Of a DNA stretch of 40,990 nucleotides, positions 23,092-30,575 are shown in pieces. The position numbers were made by a program, and so were the translations under genes. The notes under the pieces were generated by a model that was not told where the DNA came from, ran no database searches, and worked only from the letters and a program-made list of their open reading frames with translations. How positions within the stretch are numbered: position 1 is the stretch's first letter; the number at the start of each line of letters is the position of its first letter. This stretch comes from Salinadaptatus halalkaliphilus (lineage in GTDB: Archaea > Halobacteriota > Halobacteria > Halobacteriales > Natrialbaceae): positions 1 through 40,990 of the forward strand of contig NZ_RBZW01000015.1 of NCBI RefSeq assembly GCF_006543045.1, written 5' to 3'.

Positions 23092-23421
23092 ATGACTGAG
23101 AATCGCAATTCGACCCTCGACGAGGAGTATCGCAACGGAGTGTACTACGATTGCCACGCTGGCGAATTCTGCCGGTTCATCGAAGGAGACGGTACAATCT
23201 GCCTTGTACACCCCAAGACCGGAGATATCTACCACGAAATCGACGTTGCCGACTGGGGCGAGATGAAGAACGATTTCGATCCCGTTCCGGACAAGGCGAT
23301 CGAAGCCCCTACCGAGTTTCTCGAGGACGCTATCGAAGATCTCGCGTACCACCACGAGCCCGGCATTGGTTTCAACTTCGCTCGACAACACACCGAAATC
23401 GTCGAGTCTAGCTCCAGTTGA
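23092..23421 (+). CDS. 109-aa protein of unknown function
   Basis: Small acidic protein with an N-terminal YYDCHAGEFCRF and IICLV-like strands (GTICLVHPKTGDIYHE), then a helical tail. The pattern suggests a small beta-sheet domain. It is in the same direction and close to the preceding gene, probably co-transcribed. Confidence 0.65.
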   Translation: MTENRNSTLDEEYRNGVYYDCHAGEFCRFIEGDGTICLVHPKTGDIYHEIDVADWGEMKNDFDPVPDKAIEAPTEFLEDAIEDLAYHHEPGIGFNFARQHTEIVESSSS

Positions 23422-23868
23422 GTTCGGCTCAAGGCCCTTTCCCCCTCGAACGCACCGCATTTGTCCGTATTGAGGAGTGGATCGCGTTCGTTCCATGATC
23501 TCACAGATGCCATTCCCGGTCGGTTCGCCGGACAGCACCGTCCGACCCGCGACCGCCCCGCATTTGTGGACAAACATGGGTGAGGCGATTCGACGACTCG
23601 AGTTGCCTGACACACTCGTCCAGATGACTCACAGTACAACTGCAATTCCGAGTTCCAGCAGAGACACCCCTTCAGTGGGGGCGACTCGGAAGGCGTTCGA
23701 ACCGGCGAACGCACCGCATTTGTGGGTGAAAATGGGTGAGGCGATTCAGACGCGACGAATCGACTCGACACGAGACGACACAGACGAATAGAAACGTAAT
23801 CTCGACGCTGTTGCCCTCCGGGTGGCGACACGTCGGTACGCAGAGCCCGGATTCAGATTCACATAACT
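23422..23868 (+). promoter_or_regulatory. 447-bp zone with three promoter-like repeats before rpa
   Basis: CACCGCATTTGT occurs at 23453, CCGCATTTGTGG at 23558 and ACCGCATTTGTGG at 23713. The last two continue alike: a few bases, then AAAATGGGTGAGGCGATTC or AACATGGGTGAGGCGATTC. A fourth copy lies at 24825 before rpap. An open frame covering 23576-23791 translates through the repeats (MGEAIRR...) but is probably incidental. Confidence 0.55.
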
Positions 23869-24783
23869 ATGAACGACATTCAGTCCGCTGCAGCCGACCT
23901 CGCAGAAACGGCCGACCAAATGAACGCAGACGTTTCCGAAGCCCAGATTCGAGACCAAATCGAAGAACTCACCGAGTACCGCATTCCACTCGAGGATGCC
24001 GTCAGCACCGTCCGAAGTCGCCACGAACTCTTCGGCCCGATGGAAATCGACGCGGTCGCTGACATCGACGAGGACGGTGAGTGGTTCAATCTCGAGGTCC
24101 AAGTCGTGGAGCTCTGGGAACCAAATTCGGATGCCATTGCCCAGACCGGGCTCATCGGTGACGAGAGTGGTACGATCAAGTTCACGTGGTTCGACGGCAC
24201 GGACCTGCCAATGCTGGAAGAAGGCGAAAGCTACCAGCTCGAAAGCGTCGTCTCGGACCTCTACCAGGATCGGATGTCGGTGAAGCTGAACAAGGCCACC
24301 GACGTGGTCGAACTCGAAGAGGACATCGAAGTCGCAGACCGCGAAACCGAATTCAACGGCCGAATCGTCGACATTCGGGACAACAGCGGACTCATCAAGC
24401 GCTGCTCCGAGGAGGACTGCAACCGAGTGCTCTCGAACGGCGAGTGCCCAGTCCACGGGCAGGTCGAAGGTGAGTGGGACGTGCGAACAATCGCGGTCGT
24501 CGACGACGGTACCGAGACTCGTGTGGCCACCTTCGACGCCGAAGCCACCGAGGAACTCGTCGGGATGTCTGTCGAAGACGCACGCAACATGCTCGCGAAG
24601 AACCCCGACCCAGACATGATCCAGCACGAAATCGAGACGGAAACGCTCGGCCAGCGTGTCTCGGTGACGGGTCCACAGTACGAAAACGACTCCTCGCCGA
24701 CCATCTTCGTCGATTCGTTCGAAACCGTCAGCGGCGTGACCATGGACGACATCGACAACGTCCTGGTTCGCGCTCGCTCCTAA
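23869..24783 (+). CDS. rpa: replication protein A (single-stranded DNA-binding)
   Basis: This 304-aa haloarchaeal RPA binds single-stranded DNA in replication and repair. Residues about 55-150 form an OB fold (FNLEVQVVELWEPN, GTIKFTWFDGTDLPML, GESYQLESVVSDLYQDRMSVKL). A zinc finger C179-C184-C193-H196 sits in a second domain, as in archaeal RPA large subunits. The N-terminal helices resemble the usual start of these proteins. The RPAP gene follows 194 bases later, the arrangement known for haloarchaeal rpa/rpap pairs. Within this replicon it may be a plasmid-specific copy. Start ATG 23869 has no competitor. Confidence 0.9.
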   Translation: MNDIQSAAADLAETADQMNADVSEAQIRDQIEELTEYRIPLEDAVSTVRSRHELFGPMEIDAVADIDEDGEWFNLEVQVVELWEPNSDAIAQTGLIGDESGTIKFTWFDGTDLPMLEEGESYQLESVVSDLYQDRMSVKLNKATDVVELEEDIEVADRETEFNGRIVDIRDNSGLIKRCSEEDCNRVLSNGECPVHGQVEGEWDVRTIAVVDDGTETRVATFDAEATEELVGMSVEDARNMLAKNPDPDMIQHEIETETLGQRVSVTGPQYENDSSPTIFVDSFETVSGVTMDDIDNVLVRARS

Positions 24784-24814
24784 GCGGGTTCGGAACTCGG
24801 AAGACGTTCGAACC

Positions 24815-24977
24815 AGCCGAACGCACCGCATTTGTTCGGAAAAATGGGTGCAGCGATTCGCGCCGATCGGCGGCGTGACCAGACGAACAATGAGTGAAAC
24901 AGATTCGTCGGTGGTATCGCTCGGAGCCACCGAGGAGTTGCGGTTGTAGTAGCGATCCGAGCATCCTTGATTCAACA
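24815..24977 (+). promoter_or_regulatory. promoter repeat before rpap
   Basis: CGAACGCACCGCATTTGTTC at 24819 continues with GGAAAAATGGGTGCAGCGATTC, the same extended repeat as at 23558 and 23713. rpa and rpap may therefore respond to the same regulator although they are separate transcripts. Confidence 0.5.
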
Positions 24978-25631
24978 ATGAGTACCAACGCTCAAGCTCA
25001 GACCCAGGCACAGACTCAGACTCAGACCGACGCCGAAGACGATGACGCCCAGCGCTACCAGCGTCAGGAGGCTGTTCGCGCTCTCGCCAGTGAGATCAAC
25101 GCAGCGAAATACGAATTCCAGGAAGCAGACGGCGACCGAGAACCCAGCTTCCAGGCACTCCCCAGTGGCATCGGTGCAAACCGCGTGCTGTTCAGCGGGA
25201 CGCTCACCGATGTCGAGGATGTCGGCAACGACACCGAGTACCTCAAAGCCGAGATCATCGGTGCGACGGGGACTGTCTACGCCTACGCTGGCGACTACTC
25301 GCAGGAGGCACGTGCGTTCCTTCGCAACGCAGAGGCTCCGATGTTCGTGACGATCTGTGGCAAGCTCAACTGGTTCGCAGAGGACGACGACGAGTCGCCG
25401 GTGGCCGACCGGAACGTCTACATCGATCCCGAGTGGGCCGTCAAGACGGACGCCGACGATCGAGACCGAGCGGTCCTGGAAGCTGCAGAGGCAACTCTGG
25501 ACCGTCTCGAAGCAGACACCGACCCCAACCTGGAGCAGGTGATAGACGTCGTCTACGGCGAAGACGAGGATGTCCAGGATCTCGACCTTCGCGACGAGGT
25601 CGTTCGGGCTCTCGAAAATCTCGAAGACTAA
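24978..25631 (+). CDS. rpap: RPA-associated protein
   Basis: This 217-aa protein matches my memory of the RPA-associated protein family (COG3390) that partners archaeal RPA. The Gln/Thr-rich N-terminus (AQTQAQTQTQTDAE) is followed by YQRQEAVRALASEINAAKYE, an OB-like part (NRVLFSGTLTDVEDVGNDTE, IIGATGTVYAYAGDYSQEA, MFVTICGKLNW) and a C-terminal acidic helical domain. The start is ATG 24978; the in-frame ATG at 24894 lies close to the promoter repeat and is less likely. Confidence 0.85.
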   Translation: MSTNAQAQTQAQTQTQTDAEDDDAQRYQRQEAVRALASEINAAKYEFQEADGDREPSFQALPSGIGANRVLFSGTLTDVEDVGNDTEYLKAEIIGATGTVYAYAGDYSQEARAFLRNAEAPMFVTICGKLNWFAEDDDESPVADRNVYIDPEWAVKTDADDRDRAVLEAAEATLDRLEADTDPNLEQVIDVVYGEDEDVQDLDLRDEVVRALENLED

Positions 25632-25899
25632 CAGCCGAAATCCGGCCCGCTGACCTCGCCGGCTCTCCCCCTCTCTCGGTTGTTCACTCTCTTTTTTGCT
25701 GTCTCAGACACCATCACCGCCCACCACCCTCCATGTTCCGGGCGGCTAACGCCGCCGGGCTTTCACTGACGTTGTGATTAGCCAGTCCTCATTGCTGGCG
25801 TTATTTTTTGCTGTCTCAGACACCACCACCGCCCACCACCCTCCACGATCCCGGCGGCTTGCCGCCGGGCTTTCGCTTTCCAGCACCGCGATAGTTGGG
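25632..25899. repeat. two CACC-rich hairpin modules in tandem
   Basis: TTTTTTGCTGTCTCAGACAC followed by CACC-rich sequence occurs twice (from 25692 and 25804). Each copy ends in a GC hairpin: imperfect at 25738-25759, perfect CCCGGCGGC/GCCGCCGGG at 25850-25869, then GGGCTTTC. They lie between the convergent rpap and par operons and could be terminators for one or both. There is no gene here. Confidence 0.6.
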
Positions 25900-26075
25900 C
25901 TGGAAGGCCATTAGAAGTAGTGGAGTTGGAAGTCGTGAGACAGGAGAATGGATTGGAAGCCTTTAGTATTAGCATTTTGATTGGAAGTCGTATTCAATAA
26001 TTTGTATTAGAAGACGTATGATATATAGTCGGTTTGAAAGTCGTCTGAACAAACGGTTTGAAATTCTAATTTGAG
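25900..26075. repeat. about seven 24-28 bp iterons, candidate centromere
   Basis: TTGGAAGTCGT or close variants start at 25900, 25926, 25953, 25981, 26007, 26034 and 26058, so the period is near 27 bp. A half-unit (TTAGAAGTAG) sits at 25911. The array is AT-rich and lies about 350 bases downstream of the par operon. Direct repeats next to parA genes commonly act as partition sites. Confidence 0.65.
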
Positions 26076-26424
26076 TCCTTGTAAACCACATTCCACTCTC
26101 CGCCTGGCTTCCGCACGGCGGTCCTGGGAACTCCCGTTCCACCAGCTGAATACTAACGGAGAACTCCGACCGATAGCAGCCCCATCGGACGCTCCTCGTC
26201 GATTTCCGGCTGCCGGAGAGCGCCCGATTCTGCCCCACAATCGCGCGCGAGGAGAGCGTAGCCGGTAGTAGTAGTAGACCAAAGTTTAGCCAGTAAGTGT
26301 TTTACGGACATATGAATGTATATTGCTGATAGGGCAGCGGCAACTGCTACTGCCCCCAAGCATCGATCGGGGGAGCAGTCTAGAATGGTATTCGTCGCCC
26401 TCGCGACTGCTTTCTTCGGTACTG
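26076..26424. other. 350-bp intergenic stretch after the par operon
   Basis: No credible gene is present. It contains short open frames only and an AT-rich part (26270-26330) with several TAGTAG words. Confidence 0.35.
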
Positions 26425-26955
26425 TCAGTCTTGACCGACCTGTCGTCGCTCCTCGAGGACGAGTTCGGCGACCCGTTCGGGTTGTTCGTTCGCAAGGCGG
26501 AGCACCGCGTCGTGGATCTCACGGGTCTCCTCGTCGAGGACCTCTGCCTGAGCCAACTTCGGAACAATTATTGTCCGAATGACGCTTTCGAACTGATCGA
26601 CCGTCTCGCTGCGCGCGTAGAACGGCTTCTGCTGGACGTCACTGTACTCGAACGCCGGACCCGATTCCGCGGGAGACACCGGCTCCAATCCCCCGGACGT
26701 GTCGGCGTTGTTATCGGCCTTGGACTGGCGGGTCGTCGGCGATTTGCTCGAACTCGAGTCCGTTTCGATAGCAGCACTCGAGAGATCGTCGGACGGCGTC
26801 GACGAATCGGCAGTCGTCTCGTTCGCAGCCACTGTTGACTGTTCGATTTCGGTGGTAGTTTCGTCGCCCGACGCGCTCTCGTCCGCATCGGGTGATTCGG
26901 CCGCGGTTGACTCCGGACCATCGTCTTCCTTGAGATCGTCGAACGGATTGCTCAT
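26425..26955 (-). CDS. ParA partner, candidate centromere-binding protein
   Basis: Residues 1-95 of this 176-aa protein are acidic and Ser/Thr-rich, certainly disordered. Residues about 105-176 are an ordered helical domain (KPFYARSETVDQFESVIRTI, LDEETREIHDAVLRLANEQP, AELVLEERR). It is translated directly from the parA message: the start overlaps the parA stop by 4 bases. In plasmid partition loci the second gene encodes the DNA-binding adaptor, so this is the probable ParB analogue. It has no ParB/Srx or CopG signature I can see. Position is the main evidence for function. Confidence 0.72.
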   Translation of the reverse strand: MSNPFDDLKEDDGPESTAAESPDADESASGDETTTEIEQSTVAANETTADSSTPSDDLSSAAIETDSSSSKSPTTRQSKADNNADTSGGLEPVSPAESGPAFEYSDVQQKPFYARSETVDQFESVIRTIIVPKLAQAEVLDEETREIHDAVLRLANEQPERVAELVLEERRQVGQD

Positions 26956-27842
26956 CGCTCTATCCCTCCGGCCGCAACGATCTCGGCGAGTTCCTCGTAG
27001 TAGACGATCTGGTCGTTCTCTGGATCGTAGTCCTGCAACGGCTGGTTGTGCTGCAGCGATCGCGACAGCGCCGACCGGTGCCGGATCCCCGGCTTGGGCG
27101 GCGTAATCTCGCCGGTGTCGATCGCCTCGAACTCCTCACTCGTGATCCGGGCAAAGTCGGGTACGACCTCCTTGAGAGGCTGGCTGGGGTTTACTTCATA
27201 GGTTGCCGTGTTCAGGTTCTCGATCAGTTCTCGGTCTTCGGTCTGTTGATCAATCCGGTCGGAGAGCTTGTTCGGAACAACGGCAAGAACGTCAACATCG
27301 ATGTACTCCCGTGCGGGCTCGATGAGCCGTTCCATCGTTCGCTTGTAGCCGCCGATTGCGCTCGAGCCTGGTTCGATCGGGATCATGACGTTGCCTGTTG
27401 CGACGAGGGCGTTATTATTGAGCATCCCCGGATACGCTGGGCAGTCGAAGACCACATAGTCGTACTCCTCCCCTAATAGGGGATCGACGATTTTCGACTT
27501 GATCCGTGCGGACCCCTGCATCGCCCCCGCGAGATCTTTCTCGACGTCCTCAAGAGTGTCCGACGAAGGGAGCAGGTCGAACCGGTGATCGGTCGGTCGG
27601 ATCAGATCGTGAGGTGTCGCCTCGCCCTCGAGGATGATGTCGCCAAGATTGATATCGCTTTGATAGGCGTCTTCGAACCCAAGGCCGTTAGTCGCGTGCC
27701 CGTTCGGATCGAGGTCAGCAAAGAGGGTCTTGCCGTGCTCGGCGAGCTGGCGCGCAAGGTTCATTGAGGTCGTTGATTTGCCGACGCCACCTTTCAGGAT
27801 GACCACGCTGACGGCACGTGAGCCGGTCGTTGTGTCGTTCAT
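26952..27842 (-). CDS. parA: ParA-family partition ATPase
   Basis: In this 296-aa protein the deviant Walker A motif KGGVGKSTT has the signature Lys at 17 and the catalytic Lys at 22. The Walker A' DLDPNGHATN follows near 43-52, and the Walker B-like YDYVVFDCPAYPG lies near 127-139. These define the ParA/Soj branch of the MinD/ParA ATPases, which moves plasmid copies on the nucleoid. The C-terminal 70 residues are charged and may contact the partner encoded just downstream. Iteron arrays lie on both sides of the operon. Confidence 0.92.
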   Translation of the reverse strand: MNDTTTGSRAVSVVILKGGVGKSTTSMNLARQLAEHGKTLFADLDPNGHATNGLGFEDAYQSDINLGDIILEGEATPHDLIRPTDHRFDLLPSSDTLEDVEKDLAGAMQGSARIKSKIVDPLLGEEYDYVVFDCPAYPGMLNNNALVATGNVMIPIEPGSSAIGGYKRTMERLIEPAREYIDVDVLAVVPNKLSDRIDQQTEDRELIENLNTATYEVNPSQPLKEVVPDFARITSEEFEAIDTGEITPPKPGIRHRSALSRSLQHNQPLQDYDPENDQIVYYEELAEIVAAGGIER

Positions 27843-27961
27843 TGTCGACTGCCCTCCACTTCGAATGGGTCGGAGTAGCTACCTATTGTTTCGATATGCA
27901 TTATCTCAGTTTATATAGAACATATCTAATTCAGGTCTCTTAATTCTACCTACTGTAAACA
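27843..27961 (-). promoter_or_regulatory. parA promoter and CTACCTAYTG boxes
   Basis: CTACCTATTG (27879) and CTACCTACTG (27946) flank an AT-rich stretch with TTTATATAG (27910), the probable TATA region read on the - strand. The boxes are the reverse complement of the CAATAGGTA unit of the neighbouring array, so one protein may bind both. Confidence 0.55.
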
Positions 27962-28058
27962 AGGTAGGCGAAGTAGGTACAATAGCTACAATAGGTAAAG
28001 TAGGCCCAATAGTAGGTGTAGATGCAATAGGTAAGGTAGATGCAATAGGTAAGGTTCG
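27962..28058. repeat. 9-bp tandem repeats, candidate centromere/operator
   Basis: The sequence divides into about ten consecutive 9-mers without a break: AGGTAGGCG, AAGTAGGTA, CAATAGCTA, CAATAGGTA, AAGTAGGCC, CAATAGTAG, GTGTAGATG, CAATAGGTA, AGGTAGATG, CAATAGGTA. The last four form two perfect 18-bp copies (28018-28053). A strictly phased short repeat upstream of a parA promoter recalls parS/operator arrays of ribbon-helix-helix partition systems. Function is inferred. Confidence 0.75.
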
Positions 28059-28149
28059 TGGAAAAGCGATTACAGGTACTGAGTCTAGGATAGCTGGCTT
28101 GAGGTATTCAGCTGTCTTGAATGAAACAAATCGGCTCACACTACAAGTT

Positions 28150-28302
28150 CCCTTATAGAATTTCAAGGCGAATACACCTTCCCGTGAGGAGGGGGTGTTC
28201 CGACGACTGTCGGAACCGAGTGACGAACAGGCGGGTGATGAAGCCGACACGGTGAGCAACAGTCCACCGGTTACACCACGGCTGGATATTCCACGCTGAC
28301 CA
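28150..28302 (+). pseudogene. possible tnpB 3' fragment of an IS200/IS605 element
   Basis: An open frame ends at TGA 28300-28302, with a C-terminal stretch such as EEGVFRRLSEPSDEQ and VTPRLDIPR. Its stop lies about 30 bases before the IS5 element, whose other side carries an IS200/IS605-like right end at 29291. If the IS5 copy is removed, stop and right end are about 100 bases apart, a normal tnpB arrangement. The link to tnpB rests on this geometry rather than on recognised TnpB motifs. Confidence 0.35.
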
Positions 28303-28332
28303 CAATCTTTACATTTCAAAAGAGTATAAGCT

Positions 28333-29258
28333 GCTCTGTTGAAGAGCGGTCTAATCGGCTGATATCACGGGTTAGAAGGACGAAGCCGAGGAAACCGAGC
28401 TTGGAATGGAGATCGATATCCTCGACTTCGTTGAGCAGTGTCGAGACCTAGCTAAACAAGCGTTGGGGAAGCACGCGGGCGAGCCCGCCAGCGGCGGGTT
28501 CGCCCGCTGGATACACGTCGTTTTGCACTGTTTTCGGCTCGAAGAGGGCCATAGCTACCGTGAAACGCCGAACCGGCTGAAGTACATGTCTGAAGTACGT
28601 GACGTACTTGGCCTCGATCGGGACGAGTTGCCGGATTACAGCACGATCTACAAGTCGTTCGATCGGCTGAAAATGTGGGTGTGGCGGGCGTTGCTGCGCA
28701 TTTCAGCGCAGCAACACCCGCACTCTGGGCACGTCGCTCTCGACAGTACGTTCTTCGACCGACGCGCTGCTTCCTCATACTACCGTCAACGATCCGGGAA
28801 TAGCGTTCAGACGCTGAAAGTGACAACACTAACCGATGTGGAGTCTCTTGCAGTTCTTGACGTCCATATCTCTGCCCGGTGGAAACACGATACGAAGACA
28901 GGGCCGCAGGTCGTCCGCCGGAACGCGGACGACCTGCTTTCAGTGGCAGCTTACAAAGCCTTCCACAACTGGCACACCAAATACGAGTTCTACGCTCTCG
29001 GTGTCGAACCACTGATCTTACAGCGCGGATCAAGACCACTCACGACGGGGAACAACGGGCTAATCCGGACAAAAGACTACTCTCAGCGCTGGATGGCCGA
29101 AACTTCGTACTCGACAACGAAGCGCTCGCTCGGCGATGCCGTGCGAGCGCTGGGCTGGTATCGACAGTTCCGTGAAATTGTCCTCATGTTCGCCATCATC
29201 AACATAGAAAAGCTCTGTGAGCCTCTCTAACCATCATTCAGCAGCTATTCAACAGAGC
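28333..29258 (+). mobile_element. IS5-family insertion sequence, probably inactive
   Basis: The termini GCTCTGTTGAAGAGC (28333-28347) and GCTATTCAACAGAGC (29244-29258) are inverted repeats with one mismatch. The 926-bp span and one-gene layout fit haloarchaeal IS5-type elements. ATAA occurs on both outer sides (28326 and 29259), but I cannot fix the target duplication. The transposase carries a damaging-looking change. Confidence 0.8.
28406..29230 (+). CDS. IS5-family transposase with altered catalytic site
   Basis: This 274-aa DDE transposase of haloarchaeal IS5 type is recognised by SGHVALDSTFFDRR (Asp113), the conserved middle HDTKTGPQVVRRNADDLLSV and the C-terminal WMAETSYSTTKRS (Glu232). 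The second catalytic Asp in relatives lies in a VAADK-type motif, from memory. Here position 183 reads VAAYK, codon TAC at 28952, a single-base change from GAC. The following part (GSRPLTTGNN) also looks worn. The protein is probably inactive. Confidence 0.82.
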   Translation: MEIDILDFVEQCRDLAKQALGKHAGEPASGGFARWIHVVLHCFRLEEGHSYRETPNRLKYMSEVRDVLGLDRDELPDYSTIYKSFDRLKMWVWRALLRISAQQHPHSGHVALDSTFFDRRAASSYYRQRSGNSVQTLKVTTLTDVESLAVLDVHISARWKHDTKTGPQVVRRNADDLLSVAAYKAFHNWHTKYEFYALGVEPLILQRGSRPLTTGNNGLIRTKDYSQRWMAETSYSTTKRSLGDAVRALGWYRQFREIVLMFAIINIEKLCEPL

Positions 29259-29290
29259 ATAATATCCCAATCCAGCGGTGCGGTGCCGTG

Positions 29291-29325
29291 GGATTCCTCC
29301 GCGTTCACGCGGAGGAGGATGTCAA
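29291..29325. repeat. IS200/IS605-type right end, copy 1
   Basis: A 35-base sequence with the perfect hairpin CCTCCGCG-TTCA-CGCGGAGG, ending GAGGATGTCAA, is identical to 35391-35425. From memory, haloarchaeal IS605/tnpB elements end like this. In such elements the hairpin lies close to the 3' end of the guide RNA (reRNA) scaffold. Confidence 0.6.
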
Positions 29326-29399
29326 AAGCGCCGTCCAGCTTGCATTGACCCTTGGCGATTAGGACGTTTTGAGCTCTAAGGGATCCATTCAATTTACTA

Positions 29400-29870
29400 T
29401 TAGGAAGCGAGCGTTTCTTCAAAATAGGCGATGACCTTTCGTGTCGCCTCAGCAGTAACATCCTCCACGAGCTGCCCCTGATAGCCATCCCTCGGAACAT
29501 CGTTGTCTGGAATGCTGTCGAGACGAGCGACGAGATCACCAGTTGTATCCAAAAATCGCTGTTGAATCGCGGAGATCGACCACGGCATGATCGACGACCC
29601 CTCTGGTGAGCCGCCTTCTACCCAGTCCTCTGCTGAGAGAGGAATCGATTCGTCGTGCCATGTTCGCGTCGTGAGCGTAAGACAGATGTATTGCTCAGGA
29701 TGGAACGGGACAGCATCAGTGCTGATGATCAGCCACGGACGCGGTGTAACACCACCATCGTCAAGAGATGTTTCGTGGTTCGTGGTCAGGTCTTGCTTGA
29801 ACGGGTCAACTCCCCAGACGACATCTCCGCGCTCAAATGCGATAATCTCTCCGTCAGCATCTCGCTTCAT
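29400..29870 (-). CDS. PemK/MazF-like toxin candidate, second module
   Basis: This 156-aa protein has the same outline as the 12654-13013 product: FERGDVVWGVDPF at the N-terminus (RGDVVW is the family hallmark), then PRPWLIISTDAVP, EQYICLTLTTRTW, a loop with LSAEDWVEGG, MPWSISAIQ and a long C-terminal helix. It overlaps the upstream wHTH gene by 4 bases (ATGA). An mRNA-cleaving activity is known for the family but is not proven here. It differs from the first module by insertions and a longer tail. Confidence 0.74.
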   Translation of the reverse strand: MKRDADGEIIAFERGDVVWGVDPFKQDLTTNHETSLDDGGVTPRPWLIISTDAVPFHPEQYICLTLTTRTWHDESIPLSAEDWVEGGSPEGSSIMPWSISAIQQRFLDTTGDLVARLDSIPDNDVPRDGYQGQLVEDVTAEATRKVIAYFEETLAS

Positions 29871-30241
29871 ACGTCGTTTGTCTTCTCGGCTGTGTCCGTA
29901 GCTGGCATATGCTCAACCCACTCGGCGGGGTCCTCTTCACCATAGAGATCGTTTAGACTCTCCGTGACGAATTCATATTGTGTGAGCGAGTGGAGGCGGT
30001 CTCGATCGTCTGTAATCGCCCAGTATTCTCCCTTATGCCTAACGAGCGCTTGTTCTTCGAGACGCCGCAGGACGGAGTTGATGGAGTTTTGCGGGATATC
30101 CGTCTTCTCAGCGATTTCGACTGGCCGAAACGCCTGATCAGCGTGGGTTGCGAGGAACGACAAGACACGTTCCGGCTGTGTGAGTCCACCGCCAAGGGCA
30201 TCTTCTGAACTCCCTTCGAATGTATCGATGTCAATTGGCAT
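29867..30241 (-). CDS. winged-helix protein, likely antitoxin, second module
   Basis: The winged helix of this 124-aa protein lies at residues about 22-75: PERVLSFLATHADQAFRPVE, IAEKTDIPQNSINSVLRRLE and the wing VRHKGEYWAIT. The closest relative in the window is the product at 12284-12664, which has the same IAEKTD motif and the same downstream partner. The C-terminal tail is acidic. Start ATG at 30239-30241 (on the - strand) was chosen because it matches the other antitoxin (MPI...). A longer frame to 30352 is basic and unlikely. Confidence 0.75.
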   Translation of the reverse strand: MPIDIDTFEGSSEDALGGGLTQPERVLSFLATHADQAFRPVEIAEKTDIPQNSINSVLRRLEEQALVRHKGEYWAITDDRDRLHSLTQYEFVTESLNDLYGEEDPAEWVEHMPATDTAEKTNDV

Positions 30242-30575
30242 TGTCACTGTGTACCTACGTCTGCCTGTACGATAAACCTTTGTACGCTGTGTAGTACTCG
30301 CGCTGGTCGGTAGAATTCGGTAGGTACTGCTCTGCTTTCTCACAGGTAGCAATACGGAGAGTCACCTGTACACCGAGTTCTAAACTCTGAGCTACTAGAA
30401 GTGTTGGAGCTTTGGTGGTTTGTAGAAATCCAAACGCAGAATCTCTGGACTCCAGCACGTTTTCGGGATCTACCACCGCTACAAACGAGATCAGAGAGAA
30501 GTTAGCTCGATTTGAGACATTTGTACCTGAATCGGCTGGTGTAGTTCACCGATGACCAGTGATATCTAGCAAACT
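30242..30575. other. 330-bp intergenic stretch
   Basis: The 30 bases next to the wHTH gene hold GTAC-rich short repeats and a TATA-like TTTATCG (on the - strand), the likely toxin-antitoxin promoter. The rest shows no gene. CTAGCAAACT at 30566-30575 is the left copy of the next IS element's target duplication. Confidence 0.4.

Noticed and set aside
23576-23791. Small gene starting MGEAIRR
   Set aside because: The frame crosses two copies of a promoter repeat, and the repeated MGEAI stretch is explained by the DNA repeat.
23746-25011. 421-aa protein on the - strand
   Set aside because: Mirror frame of rpa; the + strand has clear OB-fold and zinc motifs.
29291-29325. Simple transcription terminator
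   Set aside because: An identical 35-base copy exists at 35391 and no T-tract follows; a mobile-element end explains it better.
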